A stretch of 38,700 nt of DNA from Caldilineales bacterium (GCA_013360575.1 JABWBG010000005.1:1-38700); one strand, 5' to 3'; positions 25,689 to 34,419 are shown, numbered from the stretch's first letter. The notes: a model not told the origin generated them from the sequence alone. Numbers and translations are program-made.

Positions 25689-27383
25689 ATGTCATCATCA
25701 GCTCACCCCCGTCCCCTCCGCTCGGACATCATCAAAAAAGGCATCGAACGCGCCCCGCACCGCAGCTTGCTGCGCGCCACCGGCGTCACCGATGAAGATT
25801 TCGCCAAGCCTTTCATCGCCATCGCCAACAGCTACATCGACATCATCCCCGGCCATGTGCATCTCGACAAGTTCGGGCAGATGGTGAAGGAGGCGGTGCG
25901 TGAGGCCGGCGGCGTGCCCTTCCTCTTCAACACCATCGGCGTGGATGACGGCATCGCCATGGGCCATTTCGGTATGAAATACAGCCTGCCCAGCCGCGAG
26001 ATCATCGCCGACAGCGTGGAAACGGTGGTGCAGGCGCACCAATTCGACGCCCTCGTCTGCATCCCCAACTGCGATAAGATCGTGCCCGGCATGCTGATGG
26101 CGGCCATGCGCTGCAATATCCCCACCATCTTCATCTCTGGCGGGCCGATGTACGCCGGGCAGTTGGATGACGGCACCACCGTGGATTTGATCTCGGTGTT
26201 CGAGGCCGTGGGATCGGTTTCAGCAGGAAACATGAGCGAAGAACGGCTGCGGGAGATCGAGCGCGTGGCCTGTCCCACCTGCGGCTCCTGCTCCGGCATG
26301 TTCACGGCCAACAGCATGAACTGCCTGTGCGAGGCCCTGGGCATGGCCCTGCCCGGCAATGGCACGGCCATGGCCCTCAGCCCCGAACGGGAGGCGCTGG
26401 CCCGGCAGGCGGCGCAGCAGATCATGGTTTTGCTGGAAAAGGACATCCGTCCGCTGGACATCGTCACCGTCGAGAGCATCGACAACGCCATCGCCCTGGA
26501 TGTGGCCATGGGCGGCAGCACGAACACGGTGTTGCACACGCTGGCCATCGCCCACGAGGCCGGCATCGATTACCCGATCAGCCGCATCGATGAAATCTCG
26601 CGGCGCACGCCCAACATCTGCAAAGTCTCGCCCAGCAGCCATTACCATCTGCAGGATGTGGCTCAGGCCGGCGGGATCAGCGCGATTTTGTATGAATTGA
26701 GCCAAAAACCGGGGGCGCTGCAGCTGGATCGCATCACCGTCAGCGGGCGCACGCTGGGCGAGAATATCGCCGATCACCCCAGCCAGGACGCGGACTGCAT
26801 CCGCCCCCTGGCCAATGCCTACAGCGCGGATGGCGGGCTGGCGATCCTGTTCGGCAATCTGGCGCCGGAGGGGGGTGTGGTGAAGACAGCGGGCGTGAAG
26901 CCGGAGATGCTGACGCACCGCGGGCCAGCCCGCATCTATGAAAGCCAGGAGGAGGCGCTGGCCGGGATCATGGCCCGCGAGGTGCAGGCCGGCGACGTGG
27001 TCGTCATCCGCTACGAGGGGCCGAAGGGGGGGCCGGGCATGCAGGAGATGCTCTCGCCCACCAGCCTGATCATGGGGCAGGGCCTGGGCAACAGCGTGGC
27101 CCTGATCACCGATGGCCGCTTCAGCGGCGGCACGCGCGGGGCCTGCGTCGGCCACATCAGCCCGGAGGCAGCCGCGGGCGGGCCGATTGCCCTGATCGAG
27201 CCGGGCGACCTGATCACTGTCGACATCCCCCACCGCAGCCTGACCCTGCACGTGGCCGAGGCCGAACTGGCGCGGCGCCAGGCGAACTGGCAGCCGCTCG
27301 TGCGCGGCACCCTGCCCCGCACCCTCAGCAAATATGCCAGCATGGTGACGAGCGGCAGCCAGGGGGCGGTGTTGGAGTGGTGA
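25689..27383 (+). CDS. ilvD: Dihydroxy-acid dehydratase
   Basis: Dehydrates the dihydroxy acids made by IlvC to 2-oxoisovalerate and 2-oxo-3-methylvalerate; an Fe-S enzyme. The 564-residue product has [21 protein letters not shown] (start), [20 protein letters not shown] (about 40), the Fe-S cysteines in [14 protein letters not shown] (about 120) and [20 protein letters not shown] (about 193), [21 protein letters not shown] (about 276) and [20 protein letters not shown] (about 478). AAGG lies 8 bases before the ATG. It stands alone, 6 kb from cimA, and the 135 bases upstream hold no attenuator or T-box that I can see. It completes the common pathway with ilvBNC. Confidence 0.96.
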   Translation: MSSSAHPRPLRSDIIKKGIERAPHRSLLRATGVTDEDFAKPFIAIANSYIDIIPGHVHLDKFGQMVKEAVREAGGVPFLFNTIGVDDGIAMGHFGMKYSLPSREIIADSVETVVQAHQFDALVCIPNCDKIVPGMLMAAMRCNIPTIFISGGPMYAGQLDDGTTVDLISVFEAVGSVSAGNMSEERLREIERVACPTCGSCSGMFTANSMNCLCEALGMALPGNGTAMALSPEREALARQAAQQIMVLLEKDIRPLDIVTVESIDNAIALDVAMGGSTNTVLHTLAIAHEAGIDYPISRIDEISRRTPNICKVSPSSHYHLQDVAQAGGISAILYELSQKPGALQLDRITVSGRTLGENIADHPSQDADCIRPLANAYSADGGLAILFGNLAPEGGVVKTAGVKPEMLTHRGPARIYESQEEALAGIMAREVQAGDVVVIRYEGPKGGPGMQEMLSPTSLIMGQGLGNSVALITDGRFSGGTRGACVGHISPEAAAGGPIALIEPGDLITVDIPHRSLTLHVAEAELARRQANWQPLVRGTLPRTLSKYASMVTSGSQGAVLEW

Positions 27384-27525
27384 TCCGTTGTTGTGATACA
27401 CTGTTCCCCTGGATTTGTTGCGCCAATAGTTGGCAGTCTGTCGATTGCGTCAGCAACACCCAGTGATGAGCGAAATCGGAACGCTGCGCGTCGGCAGGAG
27501 CCGGGATACCGACGCCTAAAACACC

Positions 27526-27558
27526 ATGACCCTCACCGTCGATAACCCCATCCTCAAC
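27526..27558. repeat. Left copy of a 33-bp direct repeat flanking the nucleotidyltransferase module
   Basis: ATGACCCTCACCGTCGATAA and the following 13 bases match 28451-28483 at 32 of 33 positions. In frame both begin an ORF encoding MT-[LP]-TVDNPILN; this copy stops after 19 codons. The remaining bases from 27384 to 27607 hold no other convincing gene. Confidence 0.85.
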
Positions 27559-27607
27559 GGCCCTTTCGTTGCAAACAGCAAATGATACGGATACCGGAGC
27601 TATGCTC

Positions 27608-27853
27608 ATGAACGCTAGTACGCCATCCTCGCGTGAGCGCATGCGAAAACTGATCGCCGGCGCCGTGGCCGAAATCGACCCGGCGCAAATGGCGATCACG
27701 CGCAAACTCACGCCCGCCCAGCGTTTTCAACAGATGCTGTCCATGATCGACTTTGTGGAAGGCGTGGCGGCCCATCGCTTGCAGCAGCGCCGGCCAGAAT
27801 TGAGCAAGATAGAGGCGCTGCGCATCATCAGGAGGCGCAATGCAGACCTCTGA
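27608..27853 (+). CDS. Small helical protein paired with the nucleotidyltransferase
   Basis: A protein of 81 residues if started at ATG 27608, which has GGAG eight bases upstream; the ATGs at 27569 and 27602 have poorer spacing. It is charged and helical (SSRERMRKLIAGAVAEID, LTPAQRFQQMLSMIDFVEGV, LSKIEALRIIRRRNADL). I recognise no named family. It overlaps the following nucleotidyltransferase gene by 14 bases. That overlap and its size fit a small antitoxin or partner subunit of a two-gene module. Confidence 0.65.
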   Translation: MNASTPSSRERMRKLIAGAVAEIDPAQMAITRKLTPAQRFQQMLSMIDFVEGVAAHRLQQRRPELSKIEALRIIRRRNADL

Positions 27854-28454
27854 TACTGACTCATTCCATGCCTTTGTGCAACGTGTTCTCGACGCGCTTG
27901 CAGCCGCCGACATCACCTATCTCATCGGCGGGGCTGTGGCGCTGGCGGCCTGGGGCGACCCGCGCACAACCCGGGATCTCAACCTCGTGATCGAATTGCC
28001 ATTCGAATCGATGACCGCCCTCTCCCGTGAACTGGCGCAGCGAGGGATGCTGGTTCCGGTCGAAAATATGGTCGATTTGATGATCGAACACCGCGCCGAC
28101 TTGCCGCTCAATGCCATCGATATGCACAGCGGCTACAAAGCCGAGTTCTTCTTGCTCAAACCCGGCGACGTTTTCCGCGCCTCCAGCCTGGCCCGCCGCC
28201 GGCTTGTCGACCTGGGGCCGGCGCTGGGTGAAGTCTATATTCATGCCCCCGAAGACCTGATCCTCAACAAACTGCACTATTTCCAGATCAGCCAGCAGCC
28301 CAAGCACACACGCGACATCGCCGGCATCGTGCTGAATCTTGGTCAGGAATTGGATTACGATTATATCGACCGTTGGGTGCAACCACTTGGCTTATTCGAC
28401 ACCTGGCAGGACATGCAAAAACACATCGTACAACTCCGCGATCAGCGCTCATGA
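27840..28454 (+). CDS. Nucleotidyltransferase-fold protein (MNT/AbiEii/DUF6036-like)
   Basis: A 204-residue protein with the minimal nucleotidyltransferase start ITYLIGGAVALAAWGDPRTTRDLNLVIEL (about residues 20-48). The Gly-Gly pair is normal, but the metal-binding D-x-D after the Arg reads Asp-Leu-Asn, so the second carboxylate is missing. Later regions, VDLMIEHRADLP, KPGDVFRASSLARRRLVDLG and APEDLILNKLHYFQISQQPKHTRDIAGIV (about 140-168), match the usual layout of these proteins, where the last block carries the E-D-x-x-x-x-K motif. With the small upstream ORF it resembles a toxin-antitoxin or abortive-infection pair. The DxN change may mean loss of catalysis. Confidence 0.8.
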   Translation: MQTSDTDSFHAFVQRVLDALAAADITYLIGGAVALAAWGDPRTTRDLNLVIELPFESMTALSRELAQRGMLVPVENMVDLMIEHRADLPLNAIDMHSGYKAEFFLLKPGDVFRASSLARRRLVDLGPALGEVYIHAPEDLILNKLHYFQISQQPKHTRDIAGIVLNLGQELDYDYIDRWVQPLGLFDTWQDMQKHIVQLRDQRS

Positions 28455-28483
28455 CCCCCACCGTCGATAACCCCATCCTCAAC
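28451..28483. repeat. Right copy of the 33-bp direct repeat
   Basis: Overlaps the last four bases of the nucleotidyltransferase gene (ATGA) and repeats 27526-27558 with one mismatch. The ORF that starts here continues for 46 codons (TVDNPILNPPDRKPAAF...) and overlaps the MFS gene start out of frame. Confidence 0.85.
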
Positions 28484-28542
28484 CCGCCCGATCGGAAGCC
28501 GGCCGCCTTCTTCAAGCTGAAGTCCCCCTTGACGCCCCTGCC

Positions 28543-29826
28543 ATGTCCCACCGCCACACTGCCCAACGCCTGGTCGAATTCCTGGGCCTGAAGAAAAACA
28601 TCGTCGCCCTGCTGGCCATGGTCATCCTGGTTGGCCTGGGCGAGAAGATGGCCGAGCGCTTTCTGCCCCTGTATCTGCTGGCCCTGGGCGGCGGCGCCTT
28701 CTCCATCGGCCTGCTCAACGGCCTGGATAACCTGCTCAGCGCCCTCTATTCCTTTCCCGGCGGCTACGCCAGCGATAAGCTGGGCGTCAAACGGGCACTG
28801 GCCCTGTTCAATCTGATCGCCATGGCCGGCTATGCCGTGGTGATCCTGGCGCCCACCTGGCAAGCGGTGATCCTCGGCGCCATCCTCTTCGTGTCGTGGA
28901 CCGCCATCTCCCTGCCGGCGACGATGGCGCTGGTGGCCACGGCGCTGCCCAAAAACAAGCGCACCATGGGCGTCTCGGTGCATTCCCTGGTGCGGCGCGT
29001 GCCCATGGCTCTGGGCCCGCTGATCGGCGGCGCCCTGATCGGCGTGTTCGGCGAGGTGCGGGGCATACGCCTGGCCTTCATCACTGCCTTCGTGCTGGCC
29101 GGCCTCTCCCTGGCCCTGCAACAGGGGTTGATCAGCGAGGACAAGGCCGCGCCCGCCGGCCAGGCCCCCCGCCGCGCCTACGGCCTCAGTCTGATCCAGG
29201 GCCCCCTGCGCAACCTGCTCGTTTCCGACATCCTCATCCGCTTCGCCGAGCAAATTCCCTACGCTTTCGTGGTGATCTGGTGCGTCAGCATCCACAAAAT
29301 CACGCCCTTGCAATTCGGCGTGTTGACCACAATCGAGATGATCACAGCCATGCTCGTTTATATCCCGGTAGCCTATCTGGCGGATAAGAGCACAAAAAAG
29401 CCCTTTGTGGTGATTACTTTTGGGTTTTTCACGCTTTTTCCGCTCGTTTTACTGTTCGCGCAGTCTTTCTGGCTGATGGCCATTGCCTTTGTGATCCGGG
29501 GACTGAAGGAATTTGGCGAGCCGACGCGCAAGGCGTTGATCATGGATCTGGCGGCAGAGGATCGCAAAGCCGCCACTTTCGGCCTCTATTACCTGATCCG
29601 TGATGTGGTCGTGTCGCTGGCCGCGTTCGGGGGCGCGCTGCTGTGGGACGCCTCCACCGCCCAGGTGATCAGCGACGCGCTGGGCCGGGGCCAGGCGCTG
29701 CTGCCCTTCTTCCAGCGCGTTGCCTCGCCGACCACCAATTTCCTGGTCGCGTTCGGCTGCGGTCTGGCCGGAACGATCTATTTCGTCCTGTTCGGGCGCG
29801 ATCTGGGCCGGGCGGAACATGCTTGA
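28543..29826 (+). CDS. Major facilitator superfamily transporter
   Basis: A 427-residue integral membrane protein with about twelve hydrophobic segments. The loop between segments 2 and 3 carries the MFS signature variant GGYASDKLGVKRALAL (about residues 72-87), and the matching loop in the second half is YLADKSTKKPFVV (about 285). A central hydrophilic loop (ISEDKAAPAGQAPRRAYG) separates the halves. GVFGEVRGIRLAFI and IRGLKEFGEPTRKALIMDL resemble drug/metabolite exporters of the TetA-like group, but the substrate is not predictable. The gene ends overlapping the 4'-phosphopantetheinyl transferase gene by eight bases. No good RBS is seen before ATG 28543. Confidence 0.9.
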   Translation: MSHRHTAQRLVEFLGLKKNIVALLAMVILVGLGEKMAERFLPLYLLALGGGAFSIGLLNGLDNLLSALYSFPGGYASDKLGVKRALALFNLIAMAGYAVVILAPTWQAVILGAILFVSWTAISLPATMALVATALPKNKRTMGVSVHSLVRRVPMALGPLIGGALIGVFGEVRGIRLAFITAFVLAGLSLALQQGLISEDKAAPAGQAPRRAYGLSLIQGPLRNLLVSDILIRFAEQIPYAFVVIWCVSIHKITPLQFGVLTTIEMITAMLVYIPVAYLADKSTKKPFVVITFGFFTLFPLVLLFAQSFWLMAIAFVIRGLKEFGEPTRKALIMDLAAEDRKAATFGLYYLIRDVVVSLAAFGGALLWDASTAQVISDALGRGQALLPFFQRVASPTTNFLVAFGCGLAGTIYFVLFGRDLGRAEHA

Positions 29827-30565
29827 TCTGCCTCGCCATCTCCTGCAATCCACCGCGGCCGCGGCAGAGATGGCCGCGGGCCAGCCGCCGGCGGGGCTGC
29901 TCCATCCCTTGGAAGAGACGCAGCTGGCAGAATTGCGCCTGCCCCGCCGCCGTCGCCACTGGCTGATCGGGCGGTGGGCCGCCAAACACCTGCTGCATAC
30001 TTATCTGGCCGAGACCCTGGCCGCGGCGCCGGCGTTATCGCAGATCCTGATCGCCAATGACCCAAGGGGCGCACCCTACGCGGCCCTGGCCGCGGCGCAG
30101 CCCGCGTTCCCGCCCCAGCGCCTGCCCCTCTCCCTCTCGATCAGCCACACCGGGCATTGGGGGCTGGCCGCGCTCTGCCCGCAGCAAACCGCCGCGGTGG
30201 GGGCCGACATCGAGCAGGTCACACGGCTGGAGCCGCGGCTGGTCGAAGCCATCTGCACGCCGGGAGAGCTGGCGCAGGTGCGCGCCCGGCCCCACGATCA
30301 ACAGGATCTGCTGATCACCGCGCTGTGGAGCGGCAAAGAAGCGGCGCTGAAGGCCCTGGGCGCGGGCCTGAGCGGGGGCATTCGCCAGATCGATTGCACC
30401 CTGCCGGCAGAGCCGCCCGCGGGGGAATGGGCGGAGCTGGGCCTGGACGCGGCCAGGGATCTGCTGGCCGGGCTGGCCGGGGCCCGATTCCGGGCCTGGC
30501 AGCGGCTGGAGGGGGAGTTTGTGATCACGTTGGCGCTGCTGGCAACGGCCGAGACCGGCGCGTAG
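29819..30565 (+). CDS. 4'-phosphopantetheinyl transferase superfamily protein
   Basis: Transfers phosphopantetheine from CoA to the serine of a carrier protein (ACP/PCP). I place the start at ATG 29819, overlapping the MFS stop by 8 bases, giving 248 residues; the track's start at 29720 lies inside the MFS gene. The protein has the two halves of the Sfp/Gsp type: RWAAKHLL (about 53), SLSISHTGHWGLAAL (about 105-119), the Mg2+ motif GADIEQV (Asp130, Glu132) and WSGKEAALKALG (170-181). Carrier-protein targets (fatty-acid or polyketide/peptide synthases) are not in the window. Tight overlap with an exporter gene suggests a link to a secreted metabolite, which is inference. Confidence 0.9.
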   Translation: MLDLPRHLLQSTAAAAEMAAGQPPAGLLHPLEETQLAELRLPRRRRHWLIGRWAAKHLLHTYLAETLAAAPALSQILIANDPRGAPYAALAAAQPAFPPQRLPLSLSISHTGHWGLAALCPQQTAAVGADIEQVTRLEPRLVEAICTPGELAQVRARPHDQQDLLITALWSGKEAALKALGAGLSGGIRQIDCTLPAEPPAGEWAELGLDAARDLLAGLAGARFRAWQRLEGEFVITLALLATAETGA

Positions 30566-30570
30566 GGAAC

Positions 30571-30847
30571 CGGGTGGGTGGGTGGGTGGTTTGTTTGTTG
30601 GTTGGTTGGTTGGTTGGTTAGTTGGTTGGTTGGTGCGCGAGACTACACAAATTTACCAAATCTACCAACCACCTAACCAACCACCTAACCAACCACCTAA
30701 CCAACCACCTAACCAACTAACCAACTAACTAACCACCTAACCAACCACCTAACCAACTAACCAACTAACTAACCACCTAACCAACCAACTAACCAACTAA
30801 CCAACTAACTAACCACCTAACCAACCACCCAACTAACCAACCACCTA
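30571..30847. repeat. GGTT array and inverted AACC/ACCT array, third copy
   Basis: A left arm (GGTGGGT then GGTT units, 30571-30634), a different core (GCGCGAGACTACACAAATTT) and a long right arm of AACC, AACT and ACCT units reach the stop codon of the aminotransferase gene, so the gene's last codons abut the array. It fills the 279-base space between convergent genes. Confidence 0.9.
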
Positions 30848-32161
30848 CCCCCCTCCCAACACCCGATCCAGGATATCAAGGCCTTCGGCCAGTTGGGATT
30901 CGGTGATCACCAGGGGCGGGGCAGAGAAGAGGTAGTTCCAGCGCACCACCGTGTAGAGGCCGGCCCCGCGCAGGGCCGCGGCGATGGCGGCCATGGCCGG
31001 GGAAAGCGGGCGATGGAAGGGGCTGAGCGGTTCACGGGTCTCACGATCGCGCACCAGCTCCAGCACATGATGCAGCCCGACCCCGCGGGCCTCGCCCACA
31101 CAGGCGTGGCGCCGGGCCAGATCGGCCAACCCCGCGGCCAGCGCCTCGCCCATGAGCGCGGCCCGCTCGATCAAACCCTCCTGGCGGTAAACCTCGATCG
31201 TAGCGATGGCCGCGGCGCAGCTGAGCGGATGCGCGTGCAGCGTCAGCCCTGCCCACAGCGTGTGATCCTCGAAAAACGTGGCGATGGCGTCGGAGACGAC
31301 GACCGCGCCCAGGGGCGCGTAGCCACTGGTCAGGCCCTTGGCCAGGGCCAGGATGTCGGGACGGAGGCCGGGATAGTGATCGATGCCGAACCAGCGGCCC
31401 GTGCGCCCGAACCCGCTCAACACCTCATCCACGATCAACAGGATGCCGTAGCGGTGGCAGAGGGTCTGCACCCCGCGCCAGAAAGTCTCACCCCCCTGAA
31501 TGGCGCCATTGGCCCCGCTGTACCCCTCCAGCAGAATGCCGGCGATCTGATCCGGGCCTTCGAACTCGATTGTTTCGGCGATCTGGTCGACCAGGGCCTG
31601 ATCGCCCTCCTCTGGCGTACGCCCGCGGTAAAGGGGACTGCGATAGGCGTAGGGGTCATGGATGTGCACGATCCAGGGCACGCCCGGCTCGTTGGCCAGC
31701 CGGCGGGGATCGCCGCCCGCGCTCATGGCCGCGAAGGTGGCCCCGTGGTAGGCGCGATAGCGGCTGAGGATCTTCTGACGCCCGGTGTAGAGCCGGGCGA
31801 TCTTGAGGGCATTTTCCACGGCCTCGGCCCCGCCCAGCGTGAAAAAGCTCTTGCGCATGTGCGGCGGGGTGATCTCGGCCAACAGCTCGCCCAGGCGGGC
31901 GCGCGGCGCGTGGGCCAGACCGGGCGAAGCGCTGCACAGCGTCGCGGCCTGCCGCTGGATGGCCGCGATCACGTGCGGGTGGCCGTGGCCGATGTTGACA
32001 TTGAACGCCTGAGAAGACCAGTCCAGATAGCGGCGGCCATCCGCATCCCAAAAGATGGCGCCCTGCCCGCGGGCGATGCTGATCGGCTGCCATGCGGCCT
32101 GCGCGGCCCAGCTTCCCAAGTTATAGGCTTTGGTTTTGGCGACAAGTTGTTCGTGGTTCAT
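30845..32161 (-). CDS. Class III pyridoxal-phosphate aminotransferase
   Basis: A fold-type I omega-aminotransferase of 438 residues, starting at ATG 32161; the first 42 residues of the track ORF look non-coding. Motifs are GAIFWDADGRRYLDWSSQAFNVNIGHGHP (about 33-61), FFTLGGAEAVENALKIAR (about 100-117), YHGATFAAMSAGG, LIVDEVLSGFGRTG (about 240) and LALAKGLTSGYAPLGAVVV with the PLP-binding Lys275. The C-terminal domain contains RWNYLFSAPPLVIT. The substrate is unknown; an amine or beta/gamma-amino acid with pyruvate or 2-oxoglutarate is usual. It is divergent from the mreB operon, and no clear RBS is seen. Confidence 0.9.
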   Translation of the reverse strand: MNHEQLVAKTKAYNLGSWAAQAAWQPISIARGQGAIFWDADGRRYLDWSSQAFNVNIGHGHPHVIAAIQRQAATLCSASPGLAHAPRARLGELLAEITPPHMRKSFFTLGGAEAVENALKIARLYTGRQKILSRYRAYHGATFAAMSAGGDPRRLANEPGVPWIVHIHDPYAYRSPLYRGRTPEEGDQALVDQIAETIEFEGPDQIAGILLEGYSGANGAIQGGETFWRGVQTLCHRYGILLIVDEVLSGFGRTGRWFGIDHYPGLRPDILALAKGLTSGYAPLGAVVVSDAIATFFEDHTLWAGLTLHAHPLSCAAAIATIEVYRQEGLIERAALMGEALAAGLADLARRHACVGEARGVGLHHVLELVRDRETREPLSPFHRPLSPAMAAIAAALRGAGLYTVVRWNYLFSAPPLVITESQLAEGLDILDRVLGGG

Positions 32162-32307
32162 GGCAGAATCGACAGGTGTCAGGCGTGCGCCGGTGGGGGA
32201 TCTGCGCCGATTGTATATGGGGAGGGGGGATCCGGCCAGTTTGGGCGGCCGGACATGAGAGGATCGGCCATTCTGCCGGCCCGCCAATCTACCATTCTGC
32301 CGATTTG

Positions 32308-32316
32308 TGATATAAT
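32308..32316 (+). promoter_or_regulatory. Extended -10 promoter of the mre operon
   Basis: TGATATAAT is a perfect extended -10 element, with a start expected near 32323. There is no -35 match at the usual distance. It lies 60 bases before the mreB GTG. Confidence 0.7.
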
Positions 32317-32323
32317 CTCCCTT

Positions 32324-32346
32324 CGTGCGGCGAAACCCACCGCACG
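32324..32346 (+). other. 5'-end hairpin in the mreB leader
   Basis: CGTGCGG and CCGCACG (7 bp) enclose CGAAACCCA. The stem begins at the expected transcription start, so the mRNA would carry a hairpin at its very 5' end, which usually protects against decay. Confidence 0.55.
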
Positions 32347-32375
32347 ACCTGCATGATCTTCAGGAGAACTCCCGC

Positions 32376-33437
32376 GTGTTCAACCCCCTCGACTGGCTGC
32401 TCGGCCTGTTTTCCCTTGACATCGGCATCGACCTCGGCACCGCCAACACCCTCGTCAACGTCCGCAACCGCGGCGTGGTCATCAACGAACCTTCGGTCGT
32501 CGCCATCGAACAAAAAAGCAAAAAAGTCCTGGCCATCGGCTCCGAGGCCAAAGAGATGGTGGGGCGCACCCCCGCCAATATCGTTGCCATCCGCCCCCTG
32601 CGCGACGGCGTCATCTCCGATTTCGATGTGACGGAGAAGATGCTGGAATACTTCATCAGCAAGGTGCATGACAAGGTATTCATGCTCATCCCCCGCCCGC
32701 GGGTGGTGGTGGGCCTGCCCTCTGGCGTGACCGAGGTGGAAAAACGGGCGGTGTACGACGCCACCCTCAACGCCGGCGCCCGCGAAGCTTATCTGATCGA
32801 AGAACCGATGGCCGCGGCCATTGGCGCGGGGCTGGATGTGACCAGCGCCAAAGGCAGCATGGTCATCGACATCGGCGGCGGCACCACCGAGGTGGCGGTG
32901 ATCGCCTTGGGCGGCATTGTCGTCGCCCGCTCGGTGCGCGTGGCCGGCGACGAGATGGACGAGGACATCATCAACTACGCCCGCCAAAAGTACAACCTGC
33001 TGATCGGCGAGCGCACTGCCGAGGATGCAAAGATCGCGGCCGGCTCTGCCTATCCCCTGGCCGAAGAGATTTTGCACCCTCTGCGCGGGCGCAATCTGGT
33101 CTCCGGCCTGCCGGAGGAGGTGGAAATAAGCTCGGTGGAGATCCGCGAGGCCCTGGCCAACTCGGTGAACATCATCATCGACACTGTGCGCAGCGCCGTG
33201 GATGACACCCCGCCCGAACTGATCGCCGACTTGATGCAGGATGGCATCGCCCTGGCCGGGGGCGGCGCCCTGCTGCGCGGCCTGGCCGAACGGTTGAGCG
33301 AAGAGACCCGCATGCGCGTCTATGTGGCGCACGAACCCCTCACCTGCGTGGCCAAGGGCGCCGAGCAGGTGCTGGAAAACCTGGGTCTGCTGCGCAAGGT
33401 GCTGAGCAATACGGATCGGGGCAGCACGCTGCACTGA
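32376..33437 (+). CDS. mreB: Rod shape-determining protein MreB
   Basis: Actin-like ATPase that forms membrane-bound filaments guiding lateral wall synthesis. I choose GTG 32376 (353 residues, VFNPLDWLLGLFSLDIGIDL...) because AGGAG lies nine bases upstream and family homology starts there; the track's ATG at 32325 would sit in the leader hairpin. Motifs: phosphate-1 DIGIDLGTANTLV, PLRDGVISDFDVTEKML, RVVVGLPSGVTEVEKRAV, LIEEPMAAAIGAG, phosphate-2 VIDIGGGTTEVAVIALGGIV, and the adenosine site IALAGGGALLRGL. The N-terminal FNPLDWLLGLF is amphipathic and may anchor the filament. It leads the operon mreB-mreC-mreD-mrdA-rodA. Confidence 0.97.
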   Translation: MFNPLDWLLGLFSLDIGIDLGTANTLVNVRNRGVVINEPSVVAIEQKSKKVLAIGSEAKEMVGRTPANIVAIRPLRDGVISDFDVTEKMLEYFISKVHDKVFMLIPRPRVVVGLPSGVTEVEKRAVYDATLNAGAREAYLIEEPMAAAIGAGLDVTSAKGSMVIDIGGGTTEVAVIALGGIVVARSVRVAGDEMDEDIINYARQKYNLLIGERTAEDAKIAAGSAYPLAEEILHPLRGRNLVSGLPEEVEISSVEIREALANSVNIIIDTVRSAVDDTPPELIADLMQDGIALAGGGALLRGLAERLSEETRMRVYVAHEPLTCVAKGAEQVLENLGLLRKVLSNTDRGSTLH

Positions 33438-33448
33438 CAGGCGGCCCT

Positions 33449-34330
33449 ATGCTACGCCAACGCTCTCGCCCCCTCCTGCTGGTGTTTGTGCTGGTGGGGG
33501 CGTTCGCGATCATGCTGCTGGATAGCAGCGGTTTGCTGGCCCCGGCGCAGAATCTGATCCACGGGCTGCTGCGCCCGCTCAGCACCACCCTGACCGATCT
33601 GCGCAGCAGCGGGGCGGAACTGATCGAGACGGTGCGCGATCTGCGCACCCTGCGCCAGCGCAACACCGAACTGGAGGCGCTGATCGACCGCCTGAGCGTG
33701 GAGAACCTGGAGCTTGCCGAGGTGGCGGCGGAGAATGAACAACTGCGTTCGCTGCTGGCTTTTGCCCAGACCAACCCCACCTTCGACTTCCGCGGGGGGC
33801 AGATCATTGCGCGCATCATCGGCGGCCCGGCCAGTACTTACCTCGATCTGATCGAGATCGATCTGGGCAACAGCCACGGGCTGGCGCAAGGCATGCCGGT
33901 GGTCACCGACCGTGGTTTTGTGGGCCGCATTGTGCGCGTGTTCGACCGCAGCAGCGAGGTGCTGCTGCTCACCGACCCTTCCAGCGCCGTCAATGTGATG
34001 ACGCAGGGGTCGCGGGCGCCGGGCGTGCTGCGGGGGCGGGCCGGGCAACTGCCCCGCATGGAGTTGATCCCGCCCGATGTCGAACTGGCCATCGGCGATA
34101 TTGTCATGACTTCCGGCCTGGGCAGGCAGTTTCCCAAGGGTCTGGTCGTCGGCCAGATCATCGCCATTGACAAAAATGATAACCGCCCCTTCCAACAGGC
34201 CATCATCCAGCCCACGGTCGATTTCGACCGCCTGGAACTGGCGCTGGTGATCACCACCTTCCCCCCCTCGCCGCCGGAGGAGGAGGAGGAGGAGACGCCG
34301 GGATTGATCGAGCCCACCCCCACGCCTTGA
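33449..34330 (+). CDS. mreC: Rod shape-determining protein MreC
   Basis: Bitopic membrane scaffold that links MreB to PBP2. The 293-residue product has one N-terminal membrane segment (PLLLVFVLVGAFAIMLLD), a coiled coil (LRTLRQRNTELEALIDRLSVENLELAEVAAENEQL, about residues 66-100), then the beta-barrel domain with RIIGGPASTYLDLIEIDLG (about 127) and TSGLGRQFPKGLVVGQIIAI (about 214-233). The tail is Pro/Glu-rich (PPSPPEEEEEETPGLIEPTPTP). It starts 11 bases after the mreB stop. The acidic tail looks variable rather than conserved. Confidence 0.95.
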   Translation: MLRQRSRPLLLVFVLVGAFAIMLLDSSGLLAPAQNLIHGLLRPLSTTLTDLRSSGAELIETVRDLRTLRQRNTELEALIDRLSVENLELAEVAAENEQLRSLLAFAQTNPTFDFRGGQIIARIIGGPASTYLDLIEIDLGNSHGLAQGMPVVTDRGFVGRIVRVFDRSSEVLLLTDPSSAVNVMTQGSRAPGVLRGRAGQLPRMELIPPDVELAIGDIVMTSGLGRQFPKGLVVGQIIAIDKNDNRPFQQAIIQPTVDFDRLELALVITTFPPSPPEEEEEETPGLIEPTPTP

Positions 34331-34362
34331 ACCGCAGTCATTATGACAAGCGATGGCAAGAT

Positions 34363-34419
34363 CATCCCTCTTCGTCCTTCGTCCCTTTTCCTCCTTCGTC
34401 CCCTCGTCCCTCTTCCCAC
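34363..34419. repeat. TTCGTCC pyrimidine-rich array before mreD
   Basis: Units TTCGTCC, CTTCGTC and CCTCTTC lie in the 107-base space between mreC and mreD. They replace any ordinary Shine-Dalgarno there, apart from a weak AGACGAGA just before mreD. Confidence 0.7.

Noticed and set aside
27466-27519. 17-codon ORF (MSEIGTLRVGRSRDTDA)
   Set aside because: Too short, no RBS, and no downstream gene to which it could serve as leader; probably chance or a small remnant.
30571-30847. Possible coding sequence through the GGTT/AACC array
   Set aside because: Tetramer repeats give open frames by chance; there is no start with an RBS and the composition is purely repetitive.
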